Positions 1-7,933 of a stretch of 34,647 nucleotides of DNA are shown here, one piece after another (positions within the stretch are counted from its first letter, which is position 1; the number at the start of each line of letters is the position of its first letter). The notes under the pieces are model-generated. The model saw nothing but the letters and a program-made list of their open reading frames with translations. It was not told where the DNA came from and searched no databases. The DNA is from JANWLD01 sp036276695 (GTDB lineage: Bacteria > Patescibacteriota > Saccharimonadia > Saccharimonadales > 2-12-FULL-41-12), in assembly GCA_036276695.1 (NCBI GenBank), contig DASUOI010000019.1, positions 1-34,647 on the forward strand. Reading direction: 5' to 3'. Made by a program: the position numbers and the translations under genes.

Positions 1-1
1 A

Positions 2-1036
2 GAAAGCGAACAAGGTGAAGACAGCGGTGAAGATGAAGCCGAAAAACCTGATGAAGAAAATCAGGAAGACGAACAAGAAAACGAAGCCGAAACAGAAGAG
101 GGAGAAGAAGCTGGCCTTGAAGATGAAGAAGAGCCGGAAGAGCATCAAGAAGAAGTAGTTATAGAAGACATTAATTCAAACACTGAGACTCCACAGGATA
201 TTCCTGAAGAGCTTGATGAAACACAGCACGAAGACGAACTCCCGGAAGGCGAGGAAGCCCCAGAAGAGTTACAGGAAGAAGAAACTCAAAACGAAGAGGA
301 TGAAAAGGCAGAGGATCAAGCAGAATCTGATGAGATTGAGCAAAGAGTAGAAGAGGAAGGTCTAGACCAAGAGTTTGTCTCTTCTGATGACGAATCTGAA
401 AAACAACAATCTGCTGAAACGGCAGAATCTCATGAGGGGGCCGAGAATCAAGATTATCAGGATGATATTGCCGAAGAGGATGAAACCCCTGATATCGTGG
501 AAGAAGAAAGCCAAGAAGATGCTCACACTCAACCCGAAGAAGAGCAAGTGCAAGAACCTGAAGCCTATAGCAGAGGTAATAATCAGGAATTTGTATCGGA
601 TTCCAAGGAAGATACTAGTCCTAAAAGCGGTCAGGAGTACCATGAACAGGCTCTATCAAGGGAAGATACGGACGATGTGCGTCCTGAGCGTGAAAGGGAA
701 GTAGCTAATGAACAAGACCAAAACCAGGCTGAAAGGGAAATACAAGACGCAGAGATTTCAAAAGAAAAACAGGCTGAAAGAGGGATAGACCCCAAGAGAG
801 ATTACCAAGATCTTCAAAATAAATATGGTGAAGACCAGGGTCGTTCCCAAGGGGAAGAAACGGATTATTCTAATAGATATAGCCAGCGACAGAACCAGGA
901 ACATACAATTAATGTAGATCCGGGCCATTTGCCACCAGCGCATCAGAAAGCGCATGAAAATACTGCCGCAAAGAAAGCGGCGATAGCCGGGGGCGTAGCC
1001 GGCGGCATATTATTAGGCCTATTACTTTTCTTGTAG
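2..1036 (+). CDS. Acidic tail-anchored protein, 3' part of gene (5' end outside window)
   Basis: The frame is open from the first bases of the window to a TAG at 1034-1036, giving 344 residues, so the gene starts upstream of the window. I see no convincing internal start; the GTG at 497 has no Shine-Dalgarno and lies inside the same uninterrupted Glu-rich composition. The visible part is extremely acidic (Glu, Asp, Gln and Asn dominate, with few hydrophobic residues) and is probably disordered for about 310 residues. The last ~22 residues switch abruptly to a Lys-preceded Ala/Gly/Leu hydrophobic stretch ending in LLGLLLFL, which looks like a C-terminal membrane anchor. I recognise no family. 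The next gene is also acidic with a hydrophobic segment, so the two may form one envelope-associated locus. A real gene is likely from length and composition; its function is unknown. Confidence 0.75.
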   Translation, partial: ESEQGEDSGEDEAEKPDEENQEDEQENEAETEEGEEAGLEDEEEPEEHQEEVVIEDINSNTETPQDIPEELDETQHEDELPEGEEAPEELQEEETQNEEDEKAEDQAESDEIEQRVEEEGLDQEFVSSDDESEKQQSAETAESHEGAENQDYQDDIAEEDETPDIVEEESQEDAHTQPEEEQVQEPEAYSRGNNQEFVSDSKEDTSPKSGQEYHEQALSREDTDDVRPEREREVANEQDQNQAEREIQDAEISKEKQAERGIDPKRDYQDLQNKYGEDQGRSQGEETDYSNRYSQRQNQEHTINVDPGHLPPAHQKAHENTAAKKAAIAGGVAGGILLGLLLFL

Positions 1037-1061
1037 ATTACTACAATTTATTAATTAATAC

Positions 1062-1090
1062 TTGACATTTTTTACCTATTATGCTAATAT
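1062..1090 (+). promoter_or_regulatory. Sigma-70-type promoter for the acidic membrane protein gene
   Basis: A perfect -35 TTGACA (1062-1067), a 17-nt spacer and -10 TAATAT (1085-1090) are preceded by the extended -10 dinucleotide (TGC at 1082-1084). Transcription should begin near 1097, leaving a leader of about 54 nt before the ATG at 1151. Confidence 0.75.
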
Positions 1091-1150
1091 GGTTGACATT
1101 GGAAATAAAAATAAAAAGTTTCTACAAAAAACAACCCATAAGGAAAAGTT

Positions 1151-2980
1151 ATGACACCACAGCCACCAAAACCACAAGGTCCTACAGGGCCAGAACATGA
1201 GCCTCGCCCAGGTGGCGAAGGCCCTGAAGTTAGTGCCGAGGACCAAAGGTGGATGGATGATTTGAACGCCGGACGCGATCCTGATGCACCCGAACCATCT
1301 GAAGAAAGGGCAGCAGAAAGGCCTGAAGATGATGAACCTTCTGTTGTTTCGGAACTTGAGGGAGAGCAGCCTGATGCAGCTGCTACAGGCGGCGAAGAAC
1401 CTAAGCCTGCAGACGATGACGATACAGCAGAAAGACCTGTTGTTGGTGGTGGCGATGACGACGATAAAGAGCCTCCTAAAAGAGGTTGGTTTGGAAGAGT
1501 CAAGGATCGTATTAGCGATGCATATTATAAGGCAGGGGCGGTTGCAAGTTCCGGAGGCGGCGAAAGAGGCGAGAAAGCCAGGAAAGCCTCTAAATATTTG
1601 CCTATAGGTATCGCAGCAGTTGGCTCTGCCGGAATTATGTTCGGCGGTTTGAGCTTACTAGACGGTGGCGAGTCCCAACATTTTGACTTTTCCGGTTCGG
1701 ATATAGATCTAGACAAGCATTTAAGCATTGACGGCGCAGATAGTACAAAGTCTATAGATGTTACGCATGACACCACCGCATTAGATGGCAGCGGCACCGG
1801 AGGAAGTGCAGGTACAGGTGAAGACAGCAGTGGTACTGGCGGTCTTAGCCCTGATTCTACAACTACTCCTGCCGAACAATCTAACCAGCAGGCCTTGGAC
1901 CACTTCCAAGTAGAAGCTGGCAATGGGGACTCGCATGAGATACAAGATTATGCTAAAAAACATGGCATAGATGTAGATGGGCAAAAAGCTTACGAAATAT
2001 ACGAAAAACTTCATAACAAATTCCCGGACCAGGATATTATTAACCTACTAGACCATAGCGGATCTGACTCTTATAATCACACTCTTGCTGACGGGTCTAC
2101 AGAGCAAAGGATATCCGCTCCTTCCGAAAACGCGACTTTCGGCTCGCAAGAGATGCAGGATCTGGTAGATAAAGAACTTGGCTTATCTTCTGAACAGGCA
2201 GCGCCTTCAGGGCCTTCCGATGGCGGGACATCTGCTTCGGAGACTGCGACAGTAAGCTACGATTCAGATAGCGATTCTGCTACGGCTGCCGCCCAAGGCG
2301 ATACTTTGGAAGAAACGACTGGCAAAGACGTACAAAAAGATAATACCTCCACATTCGATGACCGAAATGTTTCTTACAGTCATGAGGGTCCAAGTGTATC
2401 AGGCGGAGAAAAACTAGTAGCTTCTGCAATGGCTGGAGCTGCCGGCGGTATGGGCGCGCATTTTATTATGAATCGTGATAAAAGCGGAAATAATTCAGGC
2501 AACGGTTCAACAACAGGCGAGAATGGCAATAACGGAAATGACAAGAAGAACGAGGAAAGTAATTCACCGCTGGAAGAAAGAATTGCTGCTCTTGAACAAG
2601 CTTTGCTGCAGCAAAAGGAAGTTTATGAAAATCACATAAAAGAGCTGACAGAGGTAATTAAACAACTTGAAGCCAAGCTGGAACAAAAAGCCCAAGACGA
2701 TGAAGAAGCTGAGAGACGGCAGAAAAGCGAAAAAACAGCTGAAAAAGTCGAGAAGAAAGCCAAGAAGAAGGTTAAGAAACATAAGAGGAAAACTAAGGAA
2801 GCGAAGAAAAAAGCCAGAAAGCAAAAAACAAGACGAAAAGTAACAGAAGCTACTCTTAACGCAGAAAGAAAAGCTCATTCAGATGCACAGCTTGCAGAAG
2901 CACGAGCCCGAACTACTGAAGAAATGAGAGCTGCAGCCGAAAGCGCAAAGACAAGGGCGGACTTGCTTACAAAGGCCTAA
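1151..2980 (+). CDS. Acidic membrane protein with coiled coil and Lys-rich tail, hypothetical
   Basis: 609 residues, starting at ATG 1151 with the SD AAGGAAA (1140-1146). Visible order: a Pro/Glu/Asp-rich N-terminus (1-110); a short basic stretch; a hydrophobic segment around 150-168 with the look of a single membrane span; a long Ser/Gly/Asp/Thr-rich low-complexity region; a second Ala/Gly-rich mildly hydrophobic segment near 421-440; a heptad-patterned Leu/Glu coiled coil near 472-520; a strongly basic stretch of Lys/Arg runs near 527-565; and a charged helical tail rich in Ala and Glu. No enzymatic motif is visible. Combining an acidic front half, one or two membrane passes and a basic coiled-coil end suggests a structural or scaffold role at the envelope, which is inference only. 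It has its own strong promoter and is followed 44 bp later by a small gene with a good SD. Confidence 0.8.
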   Translation: MTPQPPKPQGPTGPEHEPRPGGEGPEVSAEDQRWMDDLNAGRDPDAPEPSEERAAERPEDDEPSVVSELEGEQPDAAATGGEEPKPADDDDTAERPVVGGGDDDDKEPPKRGWFGRVKDRISDAYYKAGAVASSGGGERGEKARKASKYLPIGIAAVGSAGIMFGGLSLLDGGESQHFDFSGSDIDLDKHLSIDGADSTKSIDVTHDTTALDGSGTGGSAGTGEDSSGTGGLSPDSTTTPAEQSNQQALDHFQVEAGNGDSHEIQDYAKKHGIDVDGQKAYEIYEKLHNKFPDQDIINLLDHSGSDSYNHTLADGSTEQRISAPSENATFGSQEMQDLVDKELGLSSEQAAPSGPSDGGTSASETATVSYDSDSDSATAAAQGDTLEETTGKDVQKDNTSTFDDRNVSYSHEGPSVSGGEKLVASAMAGAAGGMGAHFIMNRDKSGNNSGNGSTTGENGNNGNDKKNEESNSPLEERIAALEQALLQQKEVYENHIKELTEVIKQLEAKLEQKAQDDEEAERRQKSEKTAEKVEKKAKKKVKKHKRKTKEAKKKARKQKTRRKVTEATLNAERKAHSDAQLAEARARTTEEMRAAAESAKTRADLLTKA

Positions 2981-3024
2981 CGCTTAAAAGAAGTATCTGG
3001 TAAAATAAAAACAAAAGGGGGAAT

Positions 3025-3396
3025 ATGTACAAACTTGATAACAACTTTTTAAAAGAACTAGGACTAGGCAGTTTACCACCAGCTGAGAAGAATAAGATGC
3101 TGGCGCACATATACGAAACACTCGAGATGCGTGTCGGCGTGAAGCTAGCTAGTAAGATGAGCGATTCCCAGTTAGACGAATTTGAAAGCTACATAAACAA
3201 GAACGATCAGAAAGGGGCGCTTACTTGGCTCGAAAGCAACTTTCCCAATTACAAGGATGTCGTAGCTGAAGAACTAAACAAATTGAAAAAAGAAGTCAAA
3301 GAATCTGCTCCAAAGATTTTAGAAGAAGTATCCAAGTCTACGACGGGCTCAACTGAAGACAACGACCAGAAAAAATCAGGCGGCAAAACCCAATAG
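3025..3396 (+). CDS. Small conserved hypothetical protein (DUF5663-like by recall)
   Basis: 123 residues, starting at ATG 3025 behind a strong SD (AAGGGGG at 3014-3020). The N-terminal ~80 residues read as a compact helical domain with the pattern FLKELGLGSLPPAEKNKML, then YETLEMRVG and MSDSQLDEFE. I associate this pattern, from memory only, with the DUF5663 family common in CPR genomes. The last 40 residues are Lys/Glu-rich and end in a Ser/Thr/Gly tail, probably disordered. It is cytosolic in appearance, with no signal or membrane segment. It follows the acidic membrane protein gene by 44 bp and converges on fmt, whose stop is 15 bp away. Its function is unknown. Confidence 0.75.
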   Translation: MYKLDNNFLKELGLGSLPPAEKNKMLAHIYETLEMRVGVKLASKMSDSQLDEFESYINKNDQKGALTWLESNFPNYKDVVAEELNKLKKEVKESAPKILEEVSKSTTGSTEDNDQKKSGGKTQ

Positions 3397-3411
3397 CCTG
3401 AACATCCAGAG

Positions 3412-4233
3412 TTATTTTATATAGCCTCTTATAAATTCATTTGCCGACATAGGCCTTTTTCCTGCTGGCTGCAATTTTTTTATTGAAAGGGAGCCGGTGG
3501 CGCAACCGACTGAAAGATGATTTTTGTCGACTTTTAAGTGCCCGGGCTTACTCTCGTTGTCAGTAATATCTGCGTCGATAACAATACAATCAACATTATT
3601 AATCTTTGCCCGGCTTCTCGGCCACCCTGCATATGCGCGTATCTCTCTCTCTACCTCGGCTGCTGTTTTTTTCCAATCAATAATTCCATCAGACTTCTGA
3701 ATCTTATGCGTATAGGTAACGTCAGTTTTGGATTGCGGAACAGGGTTCGCATTGCCTGAGAAAATATCAGATAAACATTTTATTAAAAGCTGACTGCCTA
3801 AGTCCAGCAAGGAATCTGCCAGTTCCTGTTTATGTTCATTACCGGCCAGCTTTACTTTTTGCTGGACCAGCACCGGGCCTTCATCCATTTTCTCCACTAA
3901 GCTCATAATAGACACCCCTGTTTGTTTACTGCCACTTAGAATTACCTCTTCTATTGGCGAGGGGCCTCGGCCCTCAGGCAGCAGCGAAGGATGTATGTTG
4001 ATTATTCCGAAGTCAGGGATATTTATTATTTCTTTAGGTATAATCAAGCCGTAGGCGACCAAGACACCTATATCAGGTTTAATTAAGCGCAGTTCCTTTT
4101 CAATATTTTTTGAATCTTTGCCTATAACGCTTACATCGTAACCGTTGTCCAACAGTGCTTGTTTAGCCAGCCCTTTGGTCGTTATTCCCGTTGCTAGTCG
4201 TTCGTTACCGAAAAAAGCTATTTTTTTTGTCAT
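3412..4233 (-). CDS. fmt: Methionyl-tRNA formyltransferase
   Basis: Transfers a formyl group from 10-formyl-THF to Met-tRNAfMet to make the initiator. The Rossmann-like start (KKIAFFGNE) and the formyltransferase core are clear. Catalytic Asn and His lie in NIHPSLLP (N79, H81), followed by GRGPSPI, and the catalytic Asp is in MDEGPVL (D117). At 273 residues it is shorter than the usual ~310, with a reduced C-terminal tRNA-binding domain. I place the start at ATG 4233, 2 nt after the def stop, because GGGAA just before it can serve as SD; a TTG at 4245 in the same frame would add four residues and overlap def. It is the last gene of a minus-strand priA-def-fmt cluster, a common bacterial neighbourhood, and works directly upstream of Def in N-terminal processing. 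Confidence 0.93.
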   Translation of the reverse strand: MTKKIAFFGNERLATGITTKGLAKQALLDNGYDVSVIGKDSKNIEKELRLIKPDIGVLVAYGLIIPKEIINIPDFGIINIHPSLLPEGRGPSPIEEVILSGSKQTGVSIMSLVEKMDEGPVLVQQKVKLAGNEHKQELADSLLDLGSQLLIKCLSDIFSGNANPVPQSKTDVTYTHKIQKSDGIIDWKKTAAEVEREIRAYAGWPRSRAKINNVDCIVIDADITDNESKPGHLKVDKNHLSVGCATGSLSIKKLQPAGKRPMSANEFIRGYIK

Positions 4234-4235
4234 AC

Positions 4236-4811
4236 TTATTCCCAAAGTACAGAGCTGTTCTTTATATGTTTTTTATAGTCTAATGGCTCCAAAGAGCCGT
4301 CTTCTTTAAGCTTATAAAAAGCTTCATGGTGATTTTTAATGTGGTCTATGAACATTATTCCGTTCGTATGGTCTATTTCGTGCTGTAAAACTCTGGCTAA
4401 AAACCCCTCTGCAGTTATTCTGATTTCTTTGCCGTTTATATCTTGAGCTTTAATTTTAACTTTGGTATGTCGCGGAATTTTACCATAGATGTTTTTAACG
4501 CTTAAACACCCTTCATAATCTTCGATTACATCGCCTTCAAGCCTTATAATCTTTGGGTTTATAAGAGTTTGAAATGTCCGGTCGGATTTATCGTCAAAAC
4601 TGTTTCTTATGATAACGGCTCTTAACAAAACGTTTATCTGGACTGCCGCTAAAGCAACCCCTACTTCATGTTTTCTGCTATCTTCCCAGGAAAGTGTTGC
4701 CTCCATCATTTTGTTTGCGAGCGTGGTCGTCTCCTCGGAGAAGGCATTTATTTTTTTTGACCGTTGCCGCAGAGATTGATGAGGTAGCGTAATGATATCT
4801 GATTTATTCAT
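4236..4811 (-). CDS. def: Peptide deformylase
   Basis: A metal-dependent hydrolase removing the formyl group from nascent N-formyl-Met. All three family motifs are visible: motif I GVALAAVQ (51-58), motif II EGCLS (100-104) with metal ligand C102, and motif III HEIDH (144-148) with ligands H144 and H148 and catalytic E145. Motif I has Ala where the second Gly of the GxGxAAxQ consensus usually sits. Length (191) is normal. The ATG at 4811 follows AGGAAA. In the 25-nt gap after priA lies an extended -10 (TGCTATACT) ending 7 nt before the ATG, so def-fmt may also be expressed independently of priA. Confidence 0.95.
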   Translation of the reverse strand: MNKSDIITLPHQSLRQRSKKINAFSEETTTLANKMMEATLSWEDSRKHEVGVALAAVQINVLLRAVIIRNSFDDKSDRTFQTLINPKIIRLEGDVIEDYEGCLSVKNIYGKIPRHTKVKIKAQDINGKEIRITAEGFLARVLQHEIDHTNGIMFIDHIKNHHEAFYKLKEDGSLEPLDYKKHIKNSSVLWE

Positions 4812-4818
4812 TTTCCTA

Positions 4819-4827
4819 AGTATAGCA
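4819..4827 (-). promoter_or_regulatory. Extended -10 promoter for def-fmt
   Basis: Read on the minus strand, TGC-TATACT ends 7 nt upstream of the def ATG (4811), inside the short priA-def gap. No good -35 is visible, but an extended -10 can work without one. The spacing matches the other short-leader promoters of this window. Confidence 0.45.
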
Positions 4828-4836
4828 ATTATTTGT

Positions 4837-6771
4837 TCAAAGGAAGTTAATAGGATCCAAATCTTTTTTTAAACTCTTAGGCAGCTTTCTGGTTATTTCT
4901 ACAAGCGTACTTCTGTTTTTTGACATTATTACTAATTGCCAGTGAAACATGTTTATTTTTTTCTCGATGAAGCTTGGGGAGGGGCCAAGTATTTTTATGT
5001 CATTATAACTTTCATTCAAATCCGTAGCGACACTACTAAGCTTTGCCTCAGCCTTGAGACGTGTTTTACTAATTGCTTGTATTTTTAAGGCATTGAAAAA
5101 AGGAGGGAAGCCTAGTATCTTGCGTTTTGCCAGCTCTTCTTTATAGAAATCTATCCAATCTTTTTTGCTGTAGTTTATTATCTCACTTTTAGGAGTAAAT
5201 GTTTGTAGAATTATTTCCCCTTTCCTGTGCCCTCGGTTAACCCGGCCGGCCAGTTGTTTTATCAACTGATAAGATCGTTCGTTAGAAGTATAATCGGGGA
5301 AATTTAGAGCACTTTCCGTTATAAGCATTACAACAATGGAAAGCTTCGGCAGGTCGAAACCTTTTGAAATCATTTGGGTTCCCACTAATATATCCACATC
5401 TCCATCGCTGATTGATTGGAAGTTGCTTTCTAAACGTTCACTTTTTTTGTTGTCTTTATCATAACGCCCTATCTTTGCATCCGGAAAAATTTTCGACAAG
5501 GCACCTGCTATAGATTTTGTTCCCGGGCTAGTAAAGAAGACTTCTATTGATCCGCACTCAAAACAAGATTTAGGTACCTGCGCCCTGTATCCACAAGTAT
5601 GGCAGACTGCGGAATTAATATCTTGATGGTAGATAAGTGGGAGGTCACAGTTCCTGCATTTAAATTGCCAGCCGCAGTTCTTACAAAGTATGGATCTAAA
5701 ACTGCCCCGCTTGTTTATATAAACTAAGACTTGTTCATTTTTCTCAAGCGCTTCAGAGATTTTGGATATAGCAGTCCTGCTTATTAAAGGGTAAGAAGTT
5801 TGCTCATTCTTATCGGAAAGATCTACAACTGTTTCTCTGGCTTCAGGACGCTTATTTGTGATAGCAGAGGTGTAAATATTCAATATATTGCTCTTTTTTT
5901 GTTCAGCAATGTAATAATCGTTTACAGATGGGGTCGCAGAGCCGAACAATAAGGTGGAGCTGGATATCTGCGACAGTTTGCTGGCGACTCGGGTAGCTAA
6001 ATACCTAGGGGAGCTTTCCTGCTTGTAAGATGTTTCATGAAATTCGTCTACTATAATTAATCCTAGATTTCTAACAGGCAAGAAAAGGCTGGAGCGGGGT
6101 CCTATTACGATTAAAGGGTTATTAGCTTGATATATTTTCTGGTGTATCTCCAGTTTTTGTTTTTGAGTCAGGTTTGAGTGGTTTGTGAGTACTTTATCGT
6201 TGAAAGTTTTCTTAAATTCTTGCTCTAGCGGAGCAGTAAGGGCGATTTCCGGAGTTAAGATTAATACAGACCTGCCGGAGTTGATCTGATTTCGTGCAAG
6301 CTCTAGATAGATTCTTGTTTTACCGCTGCCAGTGACGCCATTCAATAAGAAAGTACCTAAGCTCTGTTTAATTTTCTTATATACTCTCAATTGCTCTTTA
6401 TTTAACTCTGGTCTAATCGGCTTAATCTGGACTTTGGGGTAGGCGGCTCTTTTCGCAGGTGCATATTTTGACAAATATCCAGGCGCAAAAAGCCTTGCTA
6501 TCGCTCCTGTATTTTCAGGATAGTAATTCTGGAGCCACTTAAAAAGTTCAAGTTGATTGTCGGTTAGCTCCAAATCGTTAATTTTTCTCTCGATATTATT
6601 AACTTTGAATTCAGGCTTTGGAACCTGATTTTCTATGATAGCTAGACATGTAGAATCTTTTATTTTTATTTCGACTATCTGTTTTTTGTTTAACTTTTCA
6701 GAATAGCTGTACGTAAGCGGCAACTCGCCATGATATCTGTTTGTCGCCGGACGCACTCCGTAGTAGTTCAT
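4837..6771 (-). CDS. priA: Primosomal replication restart helicase PriA
   Basis: A superfamily 2 3'-5' DNA helicase that reloads the replisome at stalled forks. Numbering is from a TTG at 6795 that would give 652 residues. Walker A GVTGSGKT sits at 153-160, and Walker B is DEFH rather than the usual DEEH. A Cys-rich insertion with four CxxC-type pairs (CKNC, CRNC, CHTC, CFEC) binds two zinc ions, and helicase motifs GTQMISKGFDLP and QLAGRVNRG follow. The N-terminal DNA-binding domain is short, so the protein is smaller than E. coli PriA (about 732). I prefer ATG 6771 as start (644 residues) because a TATACT box ends 7 nt before it, the spacing seen at several other genes here; the TTG eight codons upstream has no SD. 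It heads the priA-def-fmt cluster. Confidence 0.92.
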   Translation of the reverse strand: MNYYGVRPATNRYHGELPLTYSYSEKLNKKQIVEIKIKDSTCLAIIENQVPKPEFKVNNIERKINDLELTDNQLELFKWLQNYYPENTGAIARLFAPGYLSKYAPAKRAAYPKVQIKPIRPELNKEQLRVYKKIKQSLGTFLLNGVTGSGKTRIYLELARNQINSGRSVLILTPEIALTAPLEQEFKKTFNDKVLTNHSNLTQKQKLEIHQKIYQANNPLIVIGPRSSLFLPVRNLGLIIVDEFHETSYKQESSPRYLATRVASKLSQISSSTLLFGSATPSVNDYYIAEQKKSNILNIYTSAITNKRPEARETVVDLSDKNEQTSYPLISRTAISKISEALEKNEQVLVYINKRGSFRSILCKNCGWQFKCRNCDLPLIYHQDINSAVCHTCGYRAQVPKSCFECGSIEVFFTSPGTKSIAGALSKIFPDAKIGRYDKDNKKSERLESNFQSISDGDVDILVGTQMISKGFDLPKLSIVVMLITESALNFPDYTSNERSYQLIKQLAGRVNRGHRKGEIILQTFTPKSEIINYSKKDWIDFYKEELAKRKILGFPPFFNALKIQAISKTRLKAEAKLSSVATDLNESYNDIKILGPSPSFIEKKINMFHWQLVIMSKNRSTLVEITRKLPKSLKKDLDPINFL

Positions 6772-6778
6772 AGATATA

Positions 6779-6784
6779 AGTATA
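6779..6784 (-). promoter_or_regulatory. -10 box for priA (short-leader type)
   Basis: TATACT on the minus strand ends 7 nt before ATG 6771. The -35 region is weak (AAATAA at 17-nt spacing). It supports the downstream ATG as the true start. Confidence 0.4.
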
Positions 6785-6814
6785 GACTGAATCAACTAAT
6801 TTTATTTGCTATAA

Positions 6815-6843
6815 ATATACCTATGGGTGTATATTGATATACT
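6815..6843 (+). promoter_or_regulatory. Palindromic operator candidate overlapping an extended -10 promoter
   Basis: Three alternating half-sites are visible: ATATAC (6815-6820), GTATAT (6829-6834) and ATATAC (6837-6842). The last two form the perfect 14-bp palindrome at 6829-6842. The extended -10 TGATATACT (6835-6843) lies inside it, so a bound regulator would block transcription of the winged-helix gene that follows. The adjoining gene encodes a DNA-binding protein, so autorepression is a natural inference; nothing in the sequence proves the binding partner. Confidence 0.5.
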
Positions 6844-6888
6844 ATACGTTGTTTCAATGACATCGGGCTAATGTCTAAAGGGGAGAGA

Positions 6889-7200
6889 ATGTTAGACGTT
6901 TTTATTACATCAAGAGTAAGACGAAAAATTATAGTCGTGTACGCTAAATATCCTGACTTCAAGACTCATGTCAGGGGTTTAGCAAAGCTGATAAAAGAAG
7001 ATGCTGGAAACATCCAAAGGGAGTTGAAGCGTCTGGAGAAAATCGGTTTTCTGACAAGCGAGAAACAATCTAACACGAAAGTCTATGCCACCAATAAGCA
7101 TTTTGCGATTTTCAAAGAGTTGCAAAGTATAGTTCTAAAATCTCAAAGAGCTGCCGCCCAGAAGCGCCAAGTTTCGGGCAAGCCTCAAATAACACCTTGA
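6889..7200 (+). CDS. Winged helix-turn-helix DNA-binding protein
   Basis: About 103 residues from ATG 6889. An in-frame ATG at 6871 would add six residues, but the clear SD (AGGGGAG, 6879-6885) serves 6889. Residues 1-85 follow a winged-helix pattern: a first helix (LDVFITSRVRRKIIVVY), an ELAKLI-like helix, a recognition helix NIQRELKRLEKIGFL, and a wing with KVYATNKHF. Such ArsR-like single-domain regulators are common and mostly uncharacterised. The tail is basic and Gln-rich. It is divergent from priA and preceded by a palindrome overlapping its promoter, consistent with self-regulation. Its other targets are unknown. It ends just before the rpsU promoter, whose -35 begins inside its stop region. 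Confidence 0.8.
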   Translation: MLDVFITSRVRRKIIVVYAKYPDFKTHVRGLAKLIKEDAGNIQRELKRLEKIGFLTSEKQSNTKVYATNKHFAIFKELQSIVLKSQRAAAQKRQVSGKPQITP

Positions 7201-7225
7201 ATTTTATAAAGTACTGAGGTAAAAT
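7197..7225 (+). promoter_or_regulatory. rpsU promoter, leaderless type
   Basis: -35 TTGAAT (7197-7202), a 17-nt spacer, -10 TAAAAT (7220-7225), then only 7 nt to the ATG at 7233. Transcription should start at or next to the start codon. No SD is present. Confidence 0.75.
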
Positions 7226-7232
7226 AGTAATA

Positions 7233-7442
7233 ATGATACAAGTTACAAGAAAAGACTCTAAAGAGTCGTCAGAAAATATGCTTCGAAGATTTAACCGCAA
7301 GGTTCAACAAGCGGGTGTTGTCGCAATAGTCCGTCAAAATCAGTATTTTGAAAAACCCCCCAGCAAGAGGGATAGGCGTCAAAAAGCAATTATTAGAAAA
7401 CAAAGAAAAGAACAGAAGCTAAAAAAGATAAAGCTGTCATAA
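7233..7442 (+). CDS. rpsU: Small ribosomal subunit protein bS21
   Basis: 69 residues, highly basic. The N-terminal pattern of a beta-strand followed by SSENMLRRFNRKVQQAGVV matches the bS21 core that contacts the 3' end of 16S rRNA near the anti-SD, and the long Lys/Arg tail (RDRRQKAIIRKQRKEQ) is typical. The start codon is fixed by the leaderless promoter just upstream. The next gene is yqeY, as in many bacteria where rpsU and yqeY are adjacent, which supports both calls. Confidence 0.9.
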   Translation: MIQVTRKDSKESSENMLRRFNRKVQQAGVVAIVRQNQYFEKPPSKRDRRQKAIIRKQRKEQKLKKIKLS

Positions 7443-7462
7443 ATCTTTTTATTGGCTATACT
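7434..7462 (+). promoter_or_regulatory. Promoter for yqeY-adk-map
   Basis: CTGTCA (7434-7439), a 17-nt spacer and TATACT (7457-7462). The leader would be under about 10 nt before ATG 7478, and no SD is visible. Confidence 0.55.
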
Positions 7463-7477
7463 TAAACTAACAAGCTC

Positions 7478-7933
7478 ATGGGCGATTTATACGATAAGAT
7501 TAACAGCGATTTGAAGCAAGCTATGATCAACAAAGATCATAAGCAGATTTCAGTGTTGAAATTACTGAAAAGCTCCATGCTTTATATGGCGCTGGATTCG
7601 GGTTCGAAGGAAGATTTATCTGATGAAGATGCTATGGCTGTATTAAGAAAAGAAGCAAAAAAACGCAGCGAAGCTTCGGAGCTGTATTCCAAAGCTGGAG
7701 ACAAGGCTAGAGAAGAAAATGAGAAATACGAAAAAGAGATAATCGATAAATACTTACCGAAGATGATGAGCGAAGAAGAAGTAGCTAAACTGGTAGAAGA
7801 GTCTATTAGTGAACTTGAAGAAGTGAATGTGAAAATGCTGGGTAAAGTAATATCTGATGTTAAGTCCCGCTCAAAAGGCTTAGCTGATGGCGCGCTAATC
7901 GCTAAGCTTGCTAAGGAGAAAATGAGCAAATGA
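7478..7933 (+). CDS. yqeY: GatB/YqeY domain protein
   Basis: 151 residues. The protein is an all-helical, charged YqeY family member: an N-terminal helical bundle (DLKQAMINKDHKQISVLKLL), then the GatB tail-like domain with KYLPKMMSEEEV and the ending DGALIAKLAKE. The family resembles the tRNA-binding tail of the GatB subunit of Glu/Asp-tRNA amidotransferase. Its own activity is not established. Length is typical (about 150). The stop overlaps the adk start by 4 nt (ATGA at 7930-7933), so the two genes are translationally coupled, and map follows. The rpsU-yqeY order is a known neighbourhood. Confidence 0.9.
   Translation: MGDLYDKINSDLKQAMINKDHKQISVLKLLKSSMLYMALDSGSKEDLSDEDAMAVLRKEAKKRSEASELYSKAGDKAREENEKYEKEIIDKYLPKMMSEEEVAKLVEESISELEEVNVKMLGKVISDVKSRSKGLADGALIAKLAKEKMSK

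Noticed and set aside
1084..1503. Minus-strand ORFs opposite the acidic protein genes
   Set aside because: They are shadows of Glu/Asp-rich plus-strand codons, with low-complexity translation and no SD or family.
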